The notes beneath the pieces are model-generated. The model was not told the DNA's origin, searched no databases, and saw nothing but the letters and a program-made list of their open reading frames with translations. Shown one piece after another: positions 6,519 through 13,739 of a DNA stretch of 20,600 nt. Within the stretch, counting starts at the first letter, position 1. Each line of letters starts with the position of its first letter. Made by a program: the position numbers and the translations under genes. The stretch is from the NCBI GenBank assembly GCA_041628225.1, contig JBFKPQ010000029.1:1-20600 (forward strand), read 5' to 3'. The stretch comes from JBFKPQ01 sp041628225. Its GTDB lineage: Bacteria > Actinomycetota > Acidimicrobiia > Spongiisociales > JAENVV01.

Positions 6519-7407
6519 GCTTCCCGACGTCGTCGTCTATCTCGAGGCGCTCGAACGGTTCACGACGGGCAAACCGATCGAACGGGTTCGCGTCCGGTCG
6601 ATCTCGTTGCTGCGCACGTACGATCCACCGATCTCGGCGGTCGACGGCAAGAAGGTGCTCGGGTATCGCCGCATCGGCAAGCGGATCGTGTTCGAACTGG
6701 AGGGCGACCTGTTCATGGTGCTGCACCTCATGGTGGCAGGACGGCTGCGATGGCGGGCACCCGGTGTCGCCATCCCGAACAAGGTCGGACTGGCGGCGTT
6801 CGATTTTGCCGAAGGTTCGGTGTTGCTGACCGAGCAAGGGTCGAAGAAGCGGGCGTCGCTGCACGTCGTACGCGGCGAGGACGCTCTCGCAGAACACGAC
6901 CGCGGCGGCGTCGAGCCGCTTGAGATCTCGCAGGCTGCGTTCGCCGAGGCTCTGACCAAGGAGAACCGCACCCTCAAACGCGGCTTGACCGATCCGCGCC
7001 TCCTGTCGGGCATCGGGAATGCCTATTCGGACGAGATCCTGCACCGAGCCAAGCTGTCGCCGGTGAAGCGCACCCGCCAGCTGTCTGACGATGAGATGGC
7101 GCGGTTGTTCACGGCGACCGTGGCGTCTCTGGAGGAGTGGACCGACCGGTTGCGCCAAGAGGTGGGCGACGGGTTCCCCGACAAGGTCACGGCGTTCCGC
7201 CCCGAGATGGCCGTCCACGGCAAGTACGGCGAACCGTGCCCGGTGTGCGGCAGCCCGGTGCAGCGCATCGTGTACGCGTCGAACGAGACCAACTACTGCG
7301 CGACCTGTCAGACCGGCGGGAAGCTCCTGGCAGACCGGTCGCTGTCTCGGCTGTTGAAGGAGGACTGGCCGAAGACCCTGGAGGAACTCGAAGAGCGTTC
7401 CTCTTGA
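6511..7407 (+). CDS. Fpg/Nei-family DNA glycosylase-like protein, atypical zinc finger
   Basis: Fpg/Nei enzymes excise oxidised bases and nick the abasic site. The 298-residue protein has the family frame. It has MPELPD at the N-terminus (Pro2 and Glu3 being the catalytic pair in the family), Lys57 in RIGKRIVFEL, HLMVAGRLR near 72-80, and GIGNAYSDEIL with Asn170 in the helix-two-turn-helix. The zinc finger is C243-x2-C246-x16-C263-x2-C266. Two features depart from classical Fpg. The finger hairpin reads SNETNYCATCQTGG, so the DNA-contacting arginine seen in Fpg (R-x-T-F-Y-C) is Asn. About 30 residues also continue past the last cysteine. It looks like a widespread but little-studied subfamily. 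It overlaps fdhD, and its stop codon lies within the -35 of the SOS promoter of imuA'. Confidence 0.85.
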   Translation: MPELPDVVVYLEALERFTTGKPIERVRVRSISLLRTYDPPISAVDGKKVLGYRRIGKRIVFELEGDLFMVLHLMVAGRLRWRAPGVAIPNKVGLAAFDFAEGSVLLTEQGSKKRASLHVVRGEDALAEHDRGGVEPLEISQAAFAEALTKENRTLKRGLTDPRLLSGIGNAYSDEILHRAKLSPVKRTRQLSDDEMARLFTATVASLEEWTDRLRQEVGDGFPDKVTAFRPEMAVHGKYGEPCPVCGSPVQRIVYASNETNYCATCQTGGKLLADRSLSRLLKEDWPKTLEELEERSS

Positions 7408-7433
7408 CCGATCGAACATATGTTCGATAGTAT
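7404..7433 (+). promoter_or_regulatory. SOS promoter of imuA'-imuB
   Basis: A -35 of TTGACC (7404-7409), an 18-base spacer and a -10 of TAGTAT (7428-7433) form a good promoter. The spacer is filled almost exactly by the LexA palindrome, so bound repressor would block polymerase. The -35 overlaps the stop codon of the upstream glycosylase gene. A GGAG at 7450-7453 serves as ribosome binding site for the GTG at 7461. Confidence 0.75.
7411..7428. promoter_or_regulatory. LexA binding site (SOS box) upstream of imuA'
   Basis: ATCGAACATATGTTCGAT is a perfect 18-base palindrome containing the CGAAC-N4-GTTCG core recognised by LexA in actinobacteria and Bacillus. The same 16-base core occurs upstream of dnaE2 at 20467, and both sites abut the -10 hexamer. 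This makes LexA control of the mutasome genes very likely. Confidence 0.9.
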
Positions 7434-7460
7434 GGGTCGTCCCTCCCATGGAGTGGACAC

Positions 7461-8147
7461 GTGGCAGTGGCGCTGGCAAACGGAACCGATCGACCCTCAC
7501 GGGACGATCTCGCCGCGCTGATCGCCACCCACACGACGCATCTCGATGTTCCTCAGACGCTGCTGAGGCTCGACCCGGGAAAGATCGTCGCCCTGGAGGG
7601 CGCCTACGGGACAGGTCTCACCCGAGTCGGGCTCTCGTTGCTGGTGGAACCCTCCCGGCGAGCGCCGGTTGCCGTGGTGGATGCCAGGGGATGGTTGAGC
7701 CCGCTCGCGGCCTGGGAAGTTGGCATCGAACCCGGTCGGTTGTTCGTCATCCGGGAGGTGGAACTCGCCGAATGGTCGCAGGTGGTTGCGGCCTTGCTCC
7801 CAGGAATCGGTGCGGTCTACGCGGAGGTTCCGGCCGGTATATCCGATGGGGCGGTTCGCAGGTTGGCGGCCATCGCCCGTCGCGAACGTTCCGCCATGGT
7901 GCTGCGTCCCATGGGAGGTCGGTTGCCGGCCGGCATCGGACATCTACGCATCCGAGCCGGTTCTGTGGAGTGGGAAGGAGCCGACCGTGGACACGGCCGG
8001 CTCGGTCGTCGCGCCCTGGTCATCGAGGCGTCAGGGAAAGCCCTGGGAGGAATGGAACGAGCGTTCGAGGTGGAAGACGATGGGAAGGGTGCTGTGCATC
8101 TGGTGGAAAGACTGGCCGCTCCACCGTCCCGACGCTTCGCCGGTTAG
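7461..8147 (+). CDS. imuA': ImuA'-type RecA-like mutasome protein
   Basis: In the SOS mutasome, ImuA' (a RecA-fold protein), ImuB and DnaE2 act together in translesion synthesis. This 228-residue product begins like a RecA-fold protein: an N-terminal helical segment, LDPGKIVALEGAYGTGLTRVG (about 38-57) at the P-loop position, then APVAVVDARGWLSPLAAWEVGIEPGRLFVIRE, matching the strand-helix after Walker A. The P-loop is degenerate, with no GKT/GKS lysine, as reported for actinobacterial ImuA'. The call rests on this fold together with the LexA box and the imuB gene that overlaps it by 68 bases. Sequence similarity within this family is low, so the name is supported mainly by context. The GTG at 7461 has a GGAG at suitable spacing; an in-frame GTG at 7467 is possible. 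Confidence 0.78.
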   Translation: MAVALANGTDRPSRDDLAALIATHTTHLDVPQTLLRLDPGKIVALEGAYGTGLTRVGLSLLVEPSRRAPVAVVDARGWLSPLAAWEVGIEPGRLFVIREVELAEWSQVVAALLPGIGAVYAEVPAGISDGAVRRLAAIARRERSAMVLRPMGGRLPAGIGHLRIRAGSVEWEGADRGHGRLGRRALVIEASGKALGGMERAFEVEDDGKGAVHLVERLAAPPSRRFAG

Positions 8148-9534
8148 GCCGTGTGTCGTGGCGACCTCCCGTCTGGTGGTCGCTGCCAACCGACTCGCCG
8201 AAGAAGCCGGAGTCCAGCTGGGTATGGCGCGCCGTGCCGCCGAGGCCCTCTGCCCGGGAGGGGTGATCCTCGATCAGGACCTGGCGGCGGAGATGGCACG
8301 TTTCGAGCCGGTGGTGCGTTCGGTCGAAGACCTCGTGCCGCGCGTCGAGGTGGCAGCTTCTGGTCTGGCGTTCGTTGAGGTTTCCGGAGCCATGCAGTAT
8401 TACGGCGGTGAAGAGCTCCTCATCGAGCGGATCGCCAAAGAACTGGCCGATCTGAGTCGCGAGCCGCCTCGCCTGGGTGTGGCCAACGGGCCCTTTGCTG
8501 CCCGTCGAGCAGCAGAGCTGACCGAACCCGGTGGCGTGCACGCCGTCGTCGACGATGCCCGGTTCTTGGCGACCGTGGGCATCGAAGCTCTCTCCAACGA
8601 GGACCTGGTCGCAACATTTCGGTGGCTGGGGATCACCACCCTTGGCGAGCTGTCTCGGCTGCCGCGCCCCACGGTGGTGTCCCGGTTCGGCCAGGTCGGG
8701 CTGATGGCGCATCGGCTGGCGAGCGGCGAAGATCGATCCGCCAGCCCCCGACCCCTCCCTGTCGATCTTGCCATAGAACATCGGTTCGAAGAACCCATCG
8801 AAGTTTTGGAGCGGGCTGCCTTCGCGGCGCGCGCAGCTGCCGCCGAACTCGTTGGGGCGCTACGGGAACACGGAAGTGCCACCCATCGGGTCGAGGTCGT
8901 CGCCGAAGCTGCCGACGGTCCCGAGCGCGTCCGTGTCTGGCGGAGCCAGGATCCCTTCACCGAATCGATGTTGGCCGAGCGTGTCTGGTGGCAACTGCGC
9001 GCCTGGATCGAAGGCGGGGGAGTGCCTGGAGGGCTCGCGCGTCTTCAGATCAGTCCCGCCGACATTTCGGGTGAGGGTCGACAACTCGGATTTCTCGAGG
9101 ACACCGTCGCCACCATCGAAGCCGAGCGCGCCCTGGCGCGTGCCCAGGCCATCGTCGGCCCGGATCGCGTGCTCGGTGCCCAGCCGAGCGGAGGGCGAAC
9201 GCCGTCCGAACGTGTGCAGTGGCATCGTTGGGGAGAAGAACCGGAGCCTGTCGAGACCGCTCCGTGGCCTGGTGCGATTCCTTCACCGTCGCCTGCGCTG
9301 GTGCCACCCCGCCGGCAACGGGTGGACATCGAGTGGGACGCCGGGATCCCCACCCGGGTGCGGCTTCGCAGCAGATGGGAACCGGTCCTCAATTGGGCAG
9401 GACCATGGCGTCATACCGGCCGGTGGTGGGATGGTGAACCTGCCGCCGATCGTTTTCAGTTGGTCACGTCGGCCGGAGCCATCCTCTGTGAAGTGAGCGC
9501 CGAAGCGGCGTACCTGGTGGGTGTCTACGACTGA
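8080..9534 (+). CDS. imuB: ImuB, inactive Y-family polymerase-like mutasome subunit
   Basis: ImuB is a Y-family polymerase homologue without catalysis that links DnaE2 and ImuA' to the sliding clamp. The 484-residue protein opens with MGRVLCIWWKDWPLHRP, where active DinB enzymes carry a metal-binding aspartate. Palm elements follow, including SGLAFVEVSGAMQYYGGE (about 94-111) and RLGVANGPFAARRAAE. A helix-hairpin-helix stretch at about 171-205 and a little-finger-like region come next. A QLGFL pentapeptide at residues 335-339 fits a beta-clamp-binding motif at the place reported for mycobacterial ImuB. The C-terminus RFQLVTSAGAILCEV...LVGVYD is typical of the family. The ATG at 8080 is chosen for the conserved N-terminus, giving a 68-base overlap with imuA'. 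It is expected to be induced by DNA damage through the LexA box. Confidence 0.88.
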   Translation: MGRVLCIWWKDWPLHRPDASPVRPCVVATSRLVVAANRLAEEAGVQLGMARRAAEALCPGGVILDQDLAAEMARFEPVVRSVEDLVPRVEVAASGLAFVEVSGAMQYYGGEELLIERIAKELADLSREPPRLGVANGPFAARRAAELTEPGGVHAVVDDARFLATVGIEALSNEDLVATFRWLGITTLGELSRLPRPTVVSRFGQVGLMAHRLASGEDRSASPRPLPVDLAIEHRFEEPIEVLERAAFAARAAAAELVGALREHGSATHRVEVVAEAADGPERVRVWRSQDPFTESMLAERVWWQLRAWIEGGGVPGGLARLQISPADISGEGRQLGFLEDTVATIEAERALARAQAIVGPDRVLGAQPSGGRTPSERVQWHRWGEEPEPVETAPWPGAIPSPSPALVPPRRQRVDIEWDAGIPTRVRLRSRWEPVLNWAGPWRHTGRWWDGEPAADRFQLVTSAGAILCEVSAEAAYLVGVYD

Positions 9535-9541
9535 GTCATCC

Positions 9542-9570
9542 TCGACATAGTGTCGGAAACCGAATACGAT
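9542..9570 (+). promoter_or_regulatory. Promoter and palindrome upstream of the marR-type gene
   Basis: TCGACA (9542-9547) and TACGAT (9565-9570) with a 17-base spacer form one of the clearest promoters in the window. CGACA-TAG-TGTCG (9543-9555) is an inverted repeat covering the -35 and the start of the spacer. Such placement fits an operator bound by the encoded MarR dimer for self-repression, though MarR sites are usually longer. An AGGGAG at 9589-9594 supplies the ribosome binding site. Confidence 0.6.
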
Positions 9571-9601
9571 CGACCCATCGCAAGAGCCAGGGAGTTGCGA
9601 G

Positions 9602-10072
9602 ATGCGCGGTTTGCCGGAAGCCCAACGTCGGGTATGGCGCGCCTTCCTCGCCGCTCGCTCAGCGGTGCTGTCGCAGATCGAGCTGGAGTTGTCCGGAGTG
9701 GGCGACCTCTCCATCGGTGAGCTCGACGTGCTGCATCAACTCTCCTTGCACGACGGTCCGTTGCGGATGTCCGAACTGGCCGATCTCACACACGCCAGCC
9801 GGAGCGGCCTCACGCGACGGGTGGATCGGCTGGTCGGTCGTGGATATGTCGAACGTGCCAACGTCCCCGATGATCGTCGCGGCGCGTATGCCGTCCTCAC
9901 CGAAGCCGGCCGGCGTCAGCACGACAAGGTCATGCCGTTCCATCTCGCGACGGTGCAGGACGTGTTCATGTCGGTGCTTCGGGAGGACGAACTCGAACTG
10001 CTCGCCGATGCACTCGAGCGGCTGGCGGAGGCCGCCTCGACGGTCGTTCAGTTCGACGCGAGCCGCGCGTAG
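9602..10072 (+). CDS. MarR-family transcriptional regulator
   Basis: A 156-residue winged-helix protein. The central region LRMSELADLTHASRSGLTRRVDRLVGRGYVERANVPDDRRGAYAVLTEAGRR is the standard MarR DNA-binding domain: helix-turn-helix, then a wing with the D-x-R-x-x-x-V/A-x-L-T motif. N-terminal and C-terminal helices would make the dimer interface. MarR proteins respond to small phenolic or oxidant ligands, but no ligand-specific residues can be read here. The gene has its own promoter with a palindrome on the -35, so autoregulation is plausible. Its last 25 bases overlap the convergent acyltransferase gene. No obvious efflux or catabolic target lies next to it, apart from the MFS gene 1.2 kb further on. 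Confidence 0.9.
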   Translation: MRGLPEAQRRVWRAFLAARSAVLSQIELELSGVGDLSIGELDVLHQLSLHDGPLRMSELADLTHASRSGLTRRVDRLVGRGYVERANVPDDRRGAYAVLTEAGRRQHDKVMPFHLATVQDVFMSVLREDELELLADALERLAEAASTVVQFDASRA

Positions 10073-10782
10073 TCGTCGAGGATCAGCTGGCGCACGTCCT
10101 TGGTCAGGGTGATGATGTCGCGACGCGTCATGCCCTTGGTTTCGATCACATCGCCGACGTGAGCTCGAATGCGTCCGCCGCGAACCAGGCTCTCGGGTGG
10201 CCACACCTGGTAGCTGCCCTCGATCGTGATGGGAACGACGGGTAGTTCGTTGGCGACGGCGATGGCGAAGGCGCCCTTCTTGAACGGCTGCATCGAACCG
10301 TCGCGAGTACGGGTCCCTTCGGGATACACCATGATGCTCCGCGCGTGGGTCAGGGCATCGCCGGCTTCGGCGTTGAGCTGGTTGTGGATCGCGGCGCCCT
10401 TCTCCCGGTCGACCTCGATGATGCCGATGGCCCGCATGGCGGTTCCCACGAGCGGGATGCGAAACAGTTCCTTCTTCGCCAAGAAGCGGATCGGGACGGG
10501 CGCGGCGAGGAAGTTGACCATGATGTCGAGATTCGAGCGATGATTCGACACGATCACGTACGAGCGGCTCGGATCGATCTTCTCCGAGCCCGTGATTTCG
10601 AGATCGACGCCCGCCACCCACAACCATGATCGGCTCCACGCCCGCAACGTGCGGTCGATCGCCGGTGAGTCGGGTCGTACCGTTGCGATGGCGGTGACGG
10701 TCGCCGATGTGATCGTCGTCGAGATCACTCCGACGATCCAGACGAGAACGGTGCGGACCGGATCGACGAGGAAGCGCTTCAT
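10048..10782 (-). CDS. plsC: 1-acyl-sn-glycerol-3-phosphate acyltransferase (PlsC-type)
   Basis: PlsC-type enzymes add the second acyl chain to lysophosphatidic acid at the membrane, giving phosphatidic acid. The 244-residue protein has an N-terminal hydrophobic segment (about 9-34), then the acyltransferase blocks: SNHRSNLDIM (NHx4D catalytic motif, His81 and Asp86), RFLAKKELFRIPLVG (block II-like), and MVYPEGTRTRDGSMQPFKKGAF (block III, about 151-172), followed by LPVVPITIEG (block IV). All catalytic residues are present. The ATG start lies 32 bases from the divergent folate gene. Several PlsC paralogues are common in actinobacteria, so the exact lipid substrate is uncertain. The 3' end overlaps the marR-type gene with no terminator between them. 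Confidence 0.9.
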   Translation of the reverse strand: MKRFLVDPVRTVLVWIVGVISTTITSATVTAIATVRPDSPAIDRTLRAWSRSWLWVAGVDLEITGSEKIDPSRSYVIVSNHRSNLDIMVNFLAAPVPIRFLAKKELFRIPLVGTAMRAIGIIEVDREKGAAIHNQLNAEAGDALTHARSIMVYPEGTRTRDGSMQPFKKGAFAIAVANELPVVPITIEGSYQVWPPESLVRGGRIRAHVGDVIETKGMTRRDIITLTKDVRQLILDDYARLASN

Positions 10783-10802
10783 GCTGGCGAGCAGGATACC
10801 TC

Positions 10803-10808
10803 TAGCCT
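10803..10808 (+). promoter_or_regulatory. -10 element for a probable leaderless cyclo-ligase transcript
   Basis: TAGCCT fits TANNNT and ends six bases before the GTG at 10815, leaving no room for a Shine-Dalgarno. This is the same geometry as before fdhD and the lactate dehydrogenase gene. Confidence 0.45.
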
Positions 10809-10814
10809 GACCCG

Positions 10815-11345
10815 GTGATCTCGAAACAGGCCTGGAGACGATGGGCGGCCGGACTCACGACGTCAGCTCGCTCGTCGATGCGGATGCGGCGGGCGATCGA
10901 CACATGGCTCCCTCCAGGAGCCTCCGTGCTGCTCTATCTCCCCATGCCGGGGGAGCCCGACATCGCGGACGTGGCCCGCGGACACCGCCGTCTGATCACC
11001 CGTACGCCTGACTCGGGGCCGCTCACCGTCCACGAATTCGACGCACCCCGTGAGGTGCATCGGTGGGGTTTCGCGCAACCGCGGGACGGATCTCCGTCGG
11101 TCCCGGCATCGGCGATCGACGTGGCGTTGGTCCCGGGCGCCCTGTTCGCACGAGACGGAGCCCGGCTCGGCCACGGTAAGGGCTACTACGACCGTTTGTT
11201 GGCAGGCGTGCGGCCTGAGATCCCGCGGGTGGGGGTCGCCGGATTCGGTCGCCTCGTCGAACGTCTCCCAGCGGAGTCCCACGACGTTCCGATGACCCAT
11301 CTGGTCACGGAGCGAGGTGTCCGGCCGGTGCCGCTCGCCGACTGA
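10815..11345 (+). CDS. 5-formyltetrahydrofolate cyclo-ligase
   Basis: This enzyme (also called 5,10-methenyl-THF synthetase) uses ATP to convert 5-formyl-THF to 5,10-methenyl-THF, recycling a storage folate. The 176-residue product has the conserved C-terminal signature LGHGKGYYDRLL (118-129), close to the family G-x-G-x-G-Y-Y-D-R loop, followed by a hydrophobic VGVAGFGRLVERLP and the conserved HDVPMTHLVTE end. The N-terminal Lys/Arg-rich helix and the VLLYLPMPGEPDI segment also fit. It is slightly short for the family (about 180-200). The GTG start is supported by the -10-like TAGCCT six bases upstream. The 3' end overlaps the convergent MFS gene by 41 bases. Confidence 0.9.
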   Translation: MISKQAWRRWAAGLTTSARSSMRMRRAIDTWLPPGASVLLYLPMPGEPDIADVARGHRRLITRTPDSGPLTVHEFDAPREVHRWGFAQPRDGSPSVPASAIDVALVPGALFARDGARLGHGKGYYDRLLAGVRPEIPRVGVAGFGRLVERLPAESHDVPMTHLVTERGVRPVPLAD

Positions 11346-12522
11346 CGACCGCCGCGAGTGGCACGAGGGCCAGCACCGCACCGAACACGGATGCCGTGGT
11401 GTAGCTCGTCGCTTCGACCACGATCCCGGATGACAGGGAGGCCGCCCCCGCCGACACCCAGACCACCGTGTCCGCCAGGCCTTGGATCGAGAGCCGTTCC
11501 CGCAGGCCGAGACCTTCGATCAACTGCGCCGAGCCGGCGACGAAACCCATGTTCCAGCCGAGCCCGAGCCCGAAGAGGGAGACGACCAGGAGCGCGGTGT
11601 CGTCTCCGGAAGCCAGGGCCGAGCCGGCGCACGATACGAGGAGCAGGAGCGCGCCGGCGCCGATCATGCGCCGAGGTCCGAACCGGCCGACCAGCCATCC
11701 GGTCACCGGCGCCAACCCGAACATGCCCAGCGTGTGAGCGGTGATCACGACTCCGACCGCGGTGAGCGCCTGGCCAGCATTGCGTATGTGGACGGGCGTG
11801 ACGGTCATGACCGCCACCATCACGACCTGGCCGATCACCATCGCCAGGAGCGCAAAGCGCACGGTGGCCGTGCGCAGAAGGTGACTCGAGGAAGTGTGGT
11901 GTGTCGGCGGAGGCGAATCAGCGTCGACGGATATGGCGAGCGGCTCGGGACGGAGACCCGCGAAGAACAAGAGCACGGCTATGCCGAACAGGGCCGCCGC
12001 GCCGATATAGGGTCCGGCGAGCTCGGGCCAGGACCGGTCGAGGGCGACGTCCCCGAGCGGGTCCAACAGCGTCGGTCCGATGACGGAGCCGATGGTGCCC
12101 GCCCAGACGATGAAGGAGATCGCCGCGGCGCGCCTGGCCGGTTCGCGAAGATCCGCGGCTGCGTACCGCGCCAGGTGGCTGATCGATTGACCGAGACCCA
12201 CGAGGAGGGATCCGATCAGTAGCACCAGAAAGGATGCTTGCCACAGTGCGATGCCGGCCGTCACGGCGCCGGCCGCCGACACCAGGTACCCGCCGGCGAA
12301 CGCCGGGCGCCGACCGAGGCGCTGGGCGACGATCCCGAAGCTCGTCGCCCCGATGGCGGTCCCGAGCGTGGTGACGGCGCTCGGGAGTCCCACCCACCGA
12401 TCCGAGCCGGTCAACTCCGCAGCCGCCAGCGTTCCCACCGTGATCGCCATGATGAAGGCGATGCGGCCGAGGGCCACACCGCCGAACAGCGTGTAGACGA
12501 GACGGCTTCGGGTGCGTTCCAC
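11305..12522 (-). CDS. MFS transporter
   Basis: A 405-residue integral membrane protein with a typical major facilitator layout: about twelve hydrophobic segments in two halves, split by a hydrophilic loop (around DADSPPPTHHTSSSHLL). After the second segment comes GIVAQRLGRRPAFAGGYLVSAAG, the MFS motif-A type loop (G-x-x-x-x-R-x-G-R-R). Its counterpart in the second half is GWLVGRFGPRRMIGAGALLL. The open frame extends far upstream on the minus strand, but that part is basic, shadow-like and overlaps the PPOX gene. The GTG at 12522 (protein VERTRSRLVYTLFGG) starts just before the first membrane segment and 11 bases after the upstream gene. The substrate cannot be told. Drug-efflux-like families look similar, and the MarR gene is too distant to prove a link. 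Confidence 0.85.
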   Translation of the reverse strand: MERTRSRLVYTLFGGVALGRIAFIMAITVGTLAAAELTGSDRWVGLPSAVTTLGTAIGATSFGIVAQRLGRRPAFAGGYLVSAAGAVTAGIALWQASFLVLLIGSLLVGLGQSISHLARYAAADLREPARRAAAISFIVWAGTIGSVIGPTLLDPLGDVALDRSWPELAGPYIGAAALFGIAVLLFFAGLRPEPLAISVDADSPPPTHHTSSSHLLRTATVRFALLAMVIGQVVMVAVMTVTPVHIRNAGQALTAVGVVITAHTLGMFGLAPVTGWLVGRFGPRRMIGAGALLLLVSCAGSALASGDDTALLVVSLFGLGLGWNMGFVAGSAQLIEGLGLRERLSIQGLADTVVWVSAGAASLSSGIVVEATSYTTASVFGAVLALVPLAAVVSRRAAPAGHLAP

Positions 12523-12533
12523 GAGCCGGCAGT

Positions 12534-12953
12534 CTACGAACGTTTCGTTCCCGACCCGGCCGACCACCCGCTCCACTTCGTGACGCGGATGTCGATGTAG
12601 GGACCGGCGGGAGGGCGGGACGCGTACTGCTCGTATTTCGAGATGAGCTGGTCGAGGCCCGGCGGTGGTCCATCCGACACCGTGGCCGAGCCGTCGGCTC
12701 GCACCCACCACAGTGTGGACCAGTCGTCGTCGTAGTGATCGATGAGGACCGCACACCTCGGATTCGCTCTGAGGTTGGTGAGCCTGGTCAGGTCTCGCGT
12801 CCGCTTGGGTTTGTGGTCGATGGCCGTGATGATTCGGTCTCCGACGACGGCGTGGACGATCGGTACCAGGTGCGGCTCGCCGGTCAGGGTGACGGTGGCC
12901 AGGCGAGCGGAGCGTGCCGAAGCCGCTCGACGGCGAGCCTCAGCGGGCGTCAC
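12534..12953 (-). CDS. PPOX-fold F420/FMN-dependent oxidoreductase-like protein
   Basis: A 139-residue protein of the pyridoxamine-5'-phosphate-oxidase-like split-barrel fold. It resembles the actinobacterial 'PPOX class probable F420-dependent' Rv0121 group. Visible elements are SARLATVTLTGEPHLVPIVHAVVGDRIITAIDHKPKRTRDLTRLTNLRANPRCAVLIDHYDDDW, with the K-x-x-R-T-x-D-L phosphate-binding region, and the ending GPYIDIRVTKWSGWSAG, where W-S-G-W is characteristic. The GTG at 12953 is chosen because residues upstream are low-complexity Pro/Arg/Ser shadow coding and because the family length is about 140. It overlaps the end of the SGNH hydrolase gene by 14 bases. The specific substrate and cofactor are not determined by what is visible. 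Confidence 0.82.
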   Translation of the reverse strand: MTPAEARRRAASARSARLATVTLTGEPHLVPIVHAVVGDRIITAIDHKPKRTRDLTRLTNLRANPRCAVLIDHYDDDWSTLWWVRADGSATVSDGPPPGLDQLISKYEQYASRPPAGPYIDIRVTKWSGWSAGSGTKRS

Positions 12954-13692
12954 GGTCGGCGGCGTCGACGGCGATGCGCAACGTCGGGCCGAAGGCGTTC
13001 GCCCAGATGGCGTGTCCCCGGGCGTTGGCGTGGAACAGGTCCCCGGCGAAGGTGTCGGGTTCGGTGCGGAACGTGGTGGCCGTCGAGGGCCAGATCGGGA
13101 CCTTGAAGACGCGCGGATTGCGAGCGGCCAGACGGGCCTGAACCGCATCGAGCTGCCGGCCGCGGGCGCGGGCGATGGCGCCGAGCGGCGGGGGAAGGCG
13201 TGGAATGGTGCCCAGGTCGCCGACGCCGGTCAGCACGACGATGGCGTCTTCGGCGAGCAGCCGGCGGACGATCTCTGCGAATGCCTGCTCGACCCGACGG
13301 AGGGGCAGGCCGTGGAGGGCGTCGTTCGAACCGGCCGCCACCACCGCCACGTCGGTAGGAGGGTGCCCGGGCAGTTGGGACTCGAGCACGTCGGGCGCCG
13401 TTGCCCCACCCACCGCCCGCGACCGCAGGATGACGTGACGATCTGCCGCGTACGGTTCGATGGCTTGGCGGATCCAGATCTCAGACGGATCGGCCAGACC
13501 CGGGCCGGTCAAGCTCGAGTCGCCGTAGGCGGTGATCCGCAGCGGGGGCGCGGCCGGGTCGCCGAGTTCGGCGGAGGCGTCCATGTTCCCGAACGACGGG
13601 AGGTTTCGGCGGGTGACGTAGGCGACCTGCGTGGCGAGTGCTGCCACGGCGCCGCCCAGGAGGGCGGGAGCGATGCGGCGAACGGACGGCAT
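12940..13692 (-). CDS. SGNH/GDSL-family hydrolase, membrane-anchored or exported
   Basis: A 250-residue esterase-like protein. The N-terminus MPSVRRIAPALLGGAVAALATQ is a short basic stretch plus a hydrophobic segment, acting as signal or anchor, so the catalytic domain probably faces outside. SGNH blocks are clear: YGDSSLTGPG with nucleophile Ser59, RAVGGATAPDV with Gly96, AAGSNDALHG with Asn123, and GDLFHANARGHAIWANAF with catalytic Asp218 and His221. Substrates of this family range from acyl esters to acetylated sugars, and nothing visible narrows the choice. It is the first gene of a minus-strand cluster with the PPOX-fold and MFS genes. It is divergent from the LLM oxidoreductase, from which it is 47 bases away. 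A TAGCGT hexamer nine bases upstream of the ATG may be its -10. Confidence 0.87.
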   Translation of the reverse strand: MPSVRRIAPALLGGAVAALATQVAYVTRRNLPSFGNMDASAELGDPAAPPLRITAYGDSSLTGPGLADPSEIWIRQAIEPYAADRHVILRSRAVGGATAPDVLESQLPGHPPTDVAVVAAGSNDALHGLPLRRVEQAFAEIVRRLLAEDAIVVLTGVGDLGTIPRLPPPLGAIARARGRQLDAVQARLAARNPRVFKVPIWPSTATTFRTEPDTFAGDLFHANARGHAIWANAFGPTLRIAVDAADRDAR

Positions 13693-13727
13693 AGCTGTCG
13701 AACGCTACCAGGCACTAGGTTGGCGAC

Positions 13728-13736
13728 CGGAGGTGA
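13728..13736 (+). promoter_or_regulatory. Ribosome binding site for the LLM oxidoreductase gene
   Basis: CGGAGGTGA lies just before the GTG at 13740, with the GGAGG core six bases away. It is a near-perfect anti-16S match and fixes the start. A TAGGTT at 13716-13721 could be part of its promoter. Confidence 0.7.
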
Positions 13737-13739
13737 CGG

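Noticed and set aside
7448..8266. ATG at 7448 opening a 272-codon frame over imuA'
   Set aside because: The product is Arg/Gly/Ser-rich without motifs. The frame from GTG 7461 gives a RecA-like fold and fits the imuB overlap.
12531..12536. Minus-strand TAGACT eight bases before the MFS GTG as a leaderless promoter
   Set aside because: Its TAG is the stop codon of the upstream PPOX-fold gene and the genes are 11 bases apart, so operon transcription is the simpler reading.
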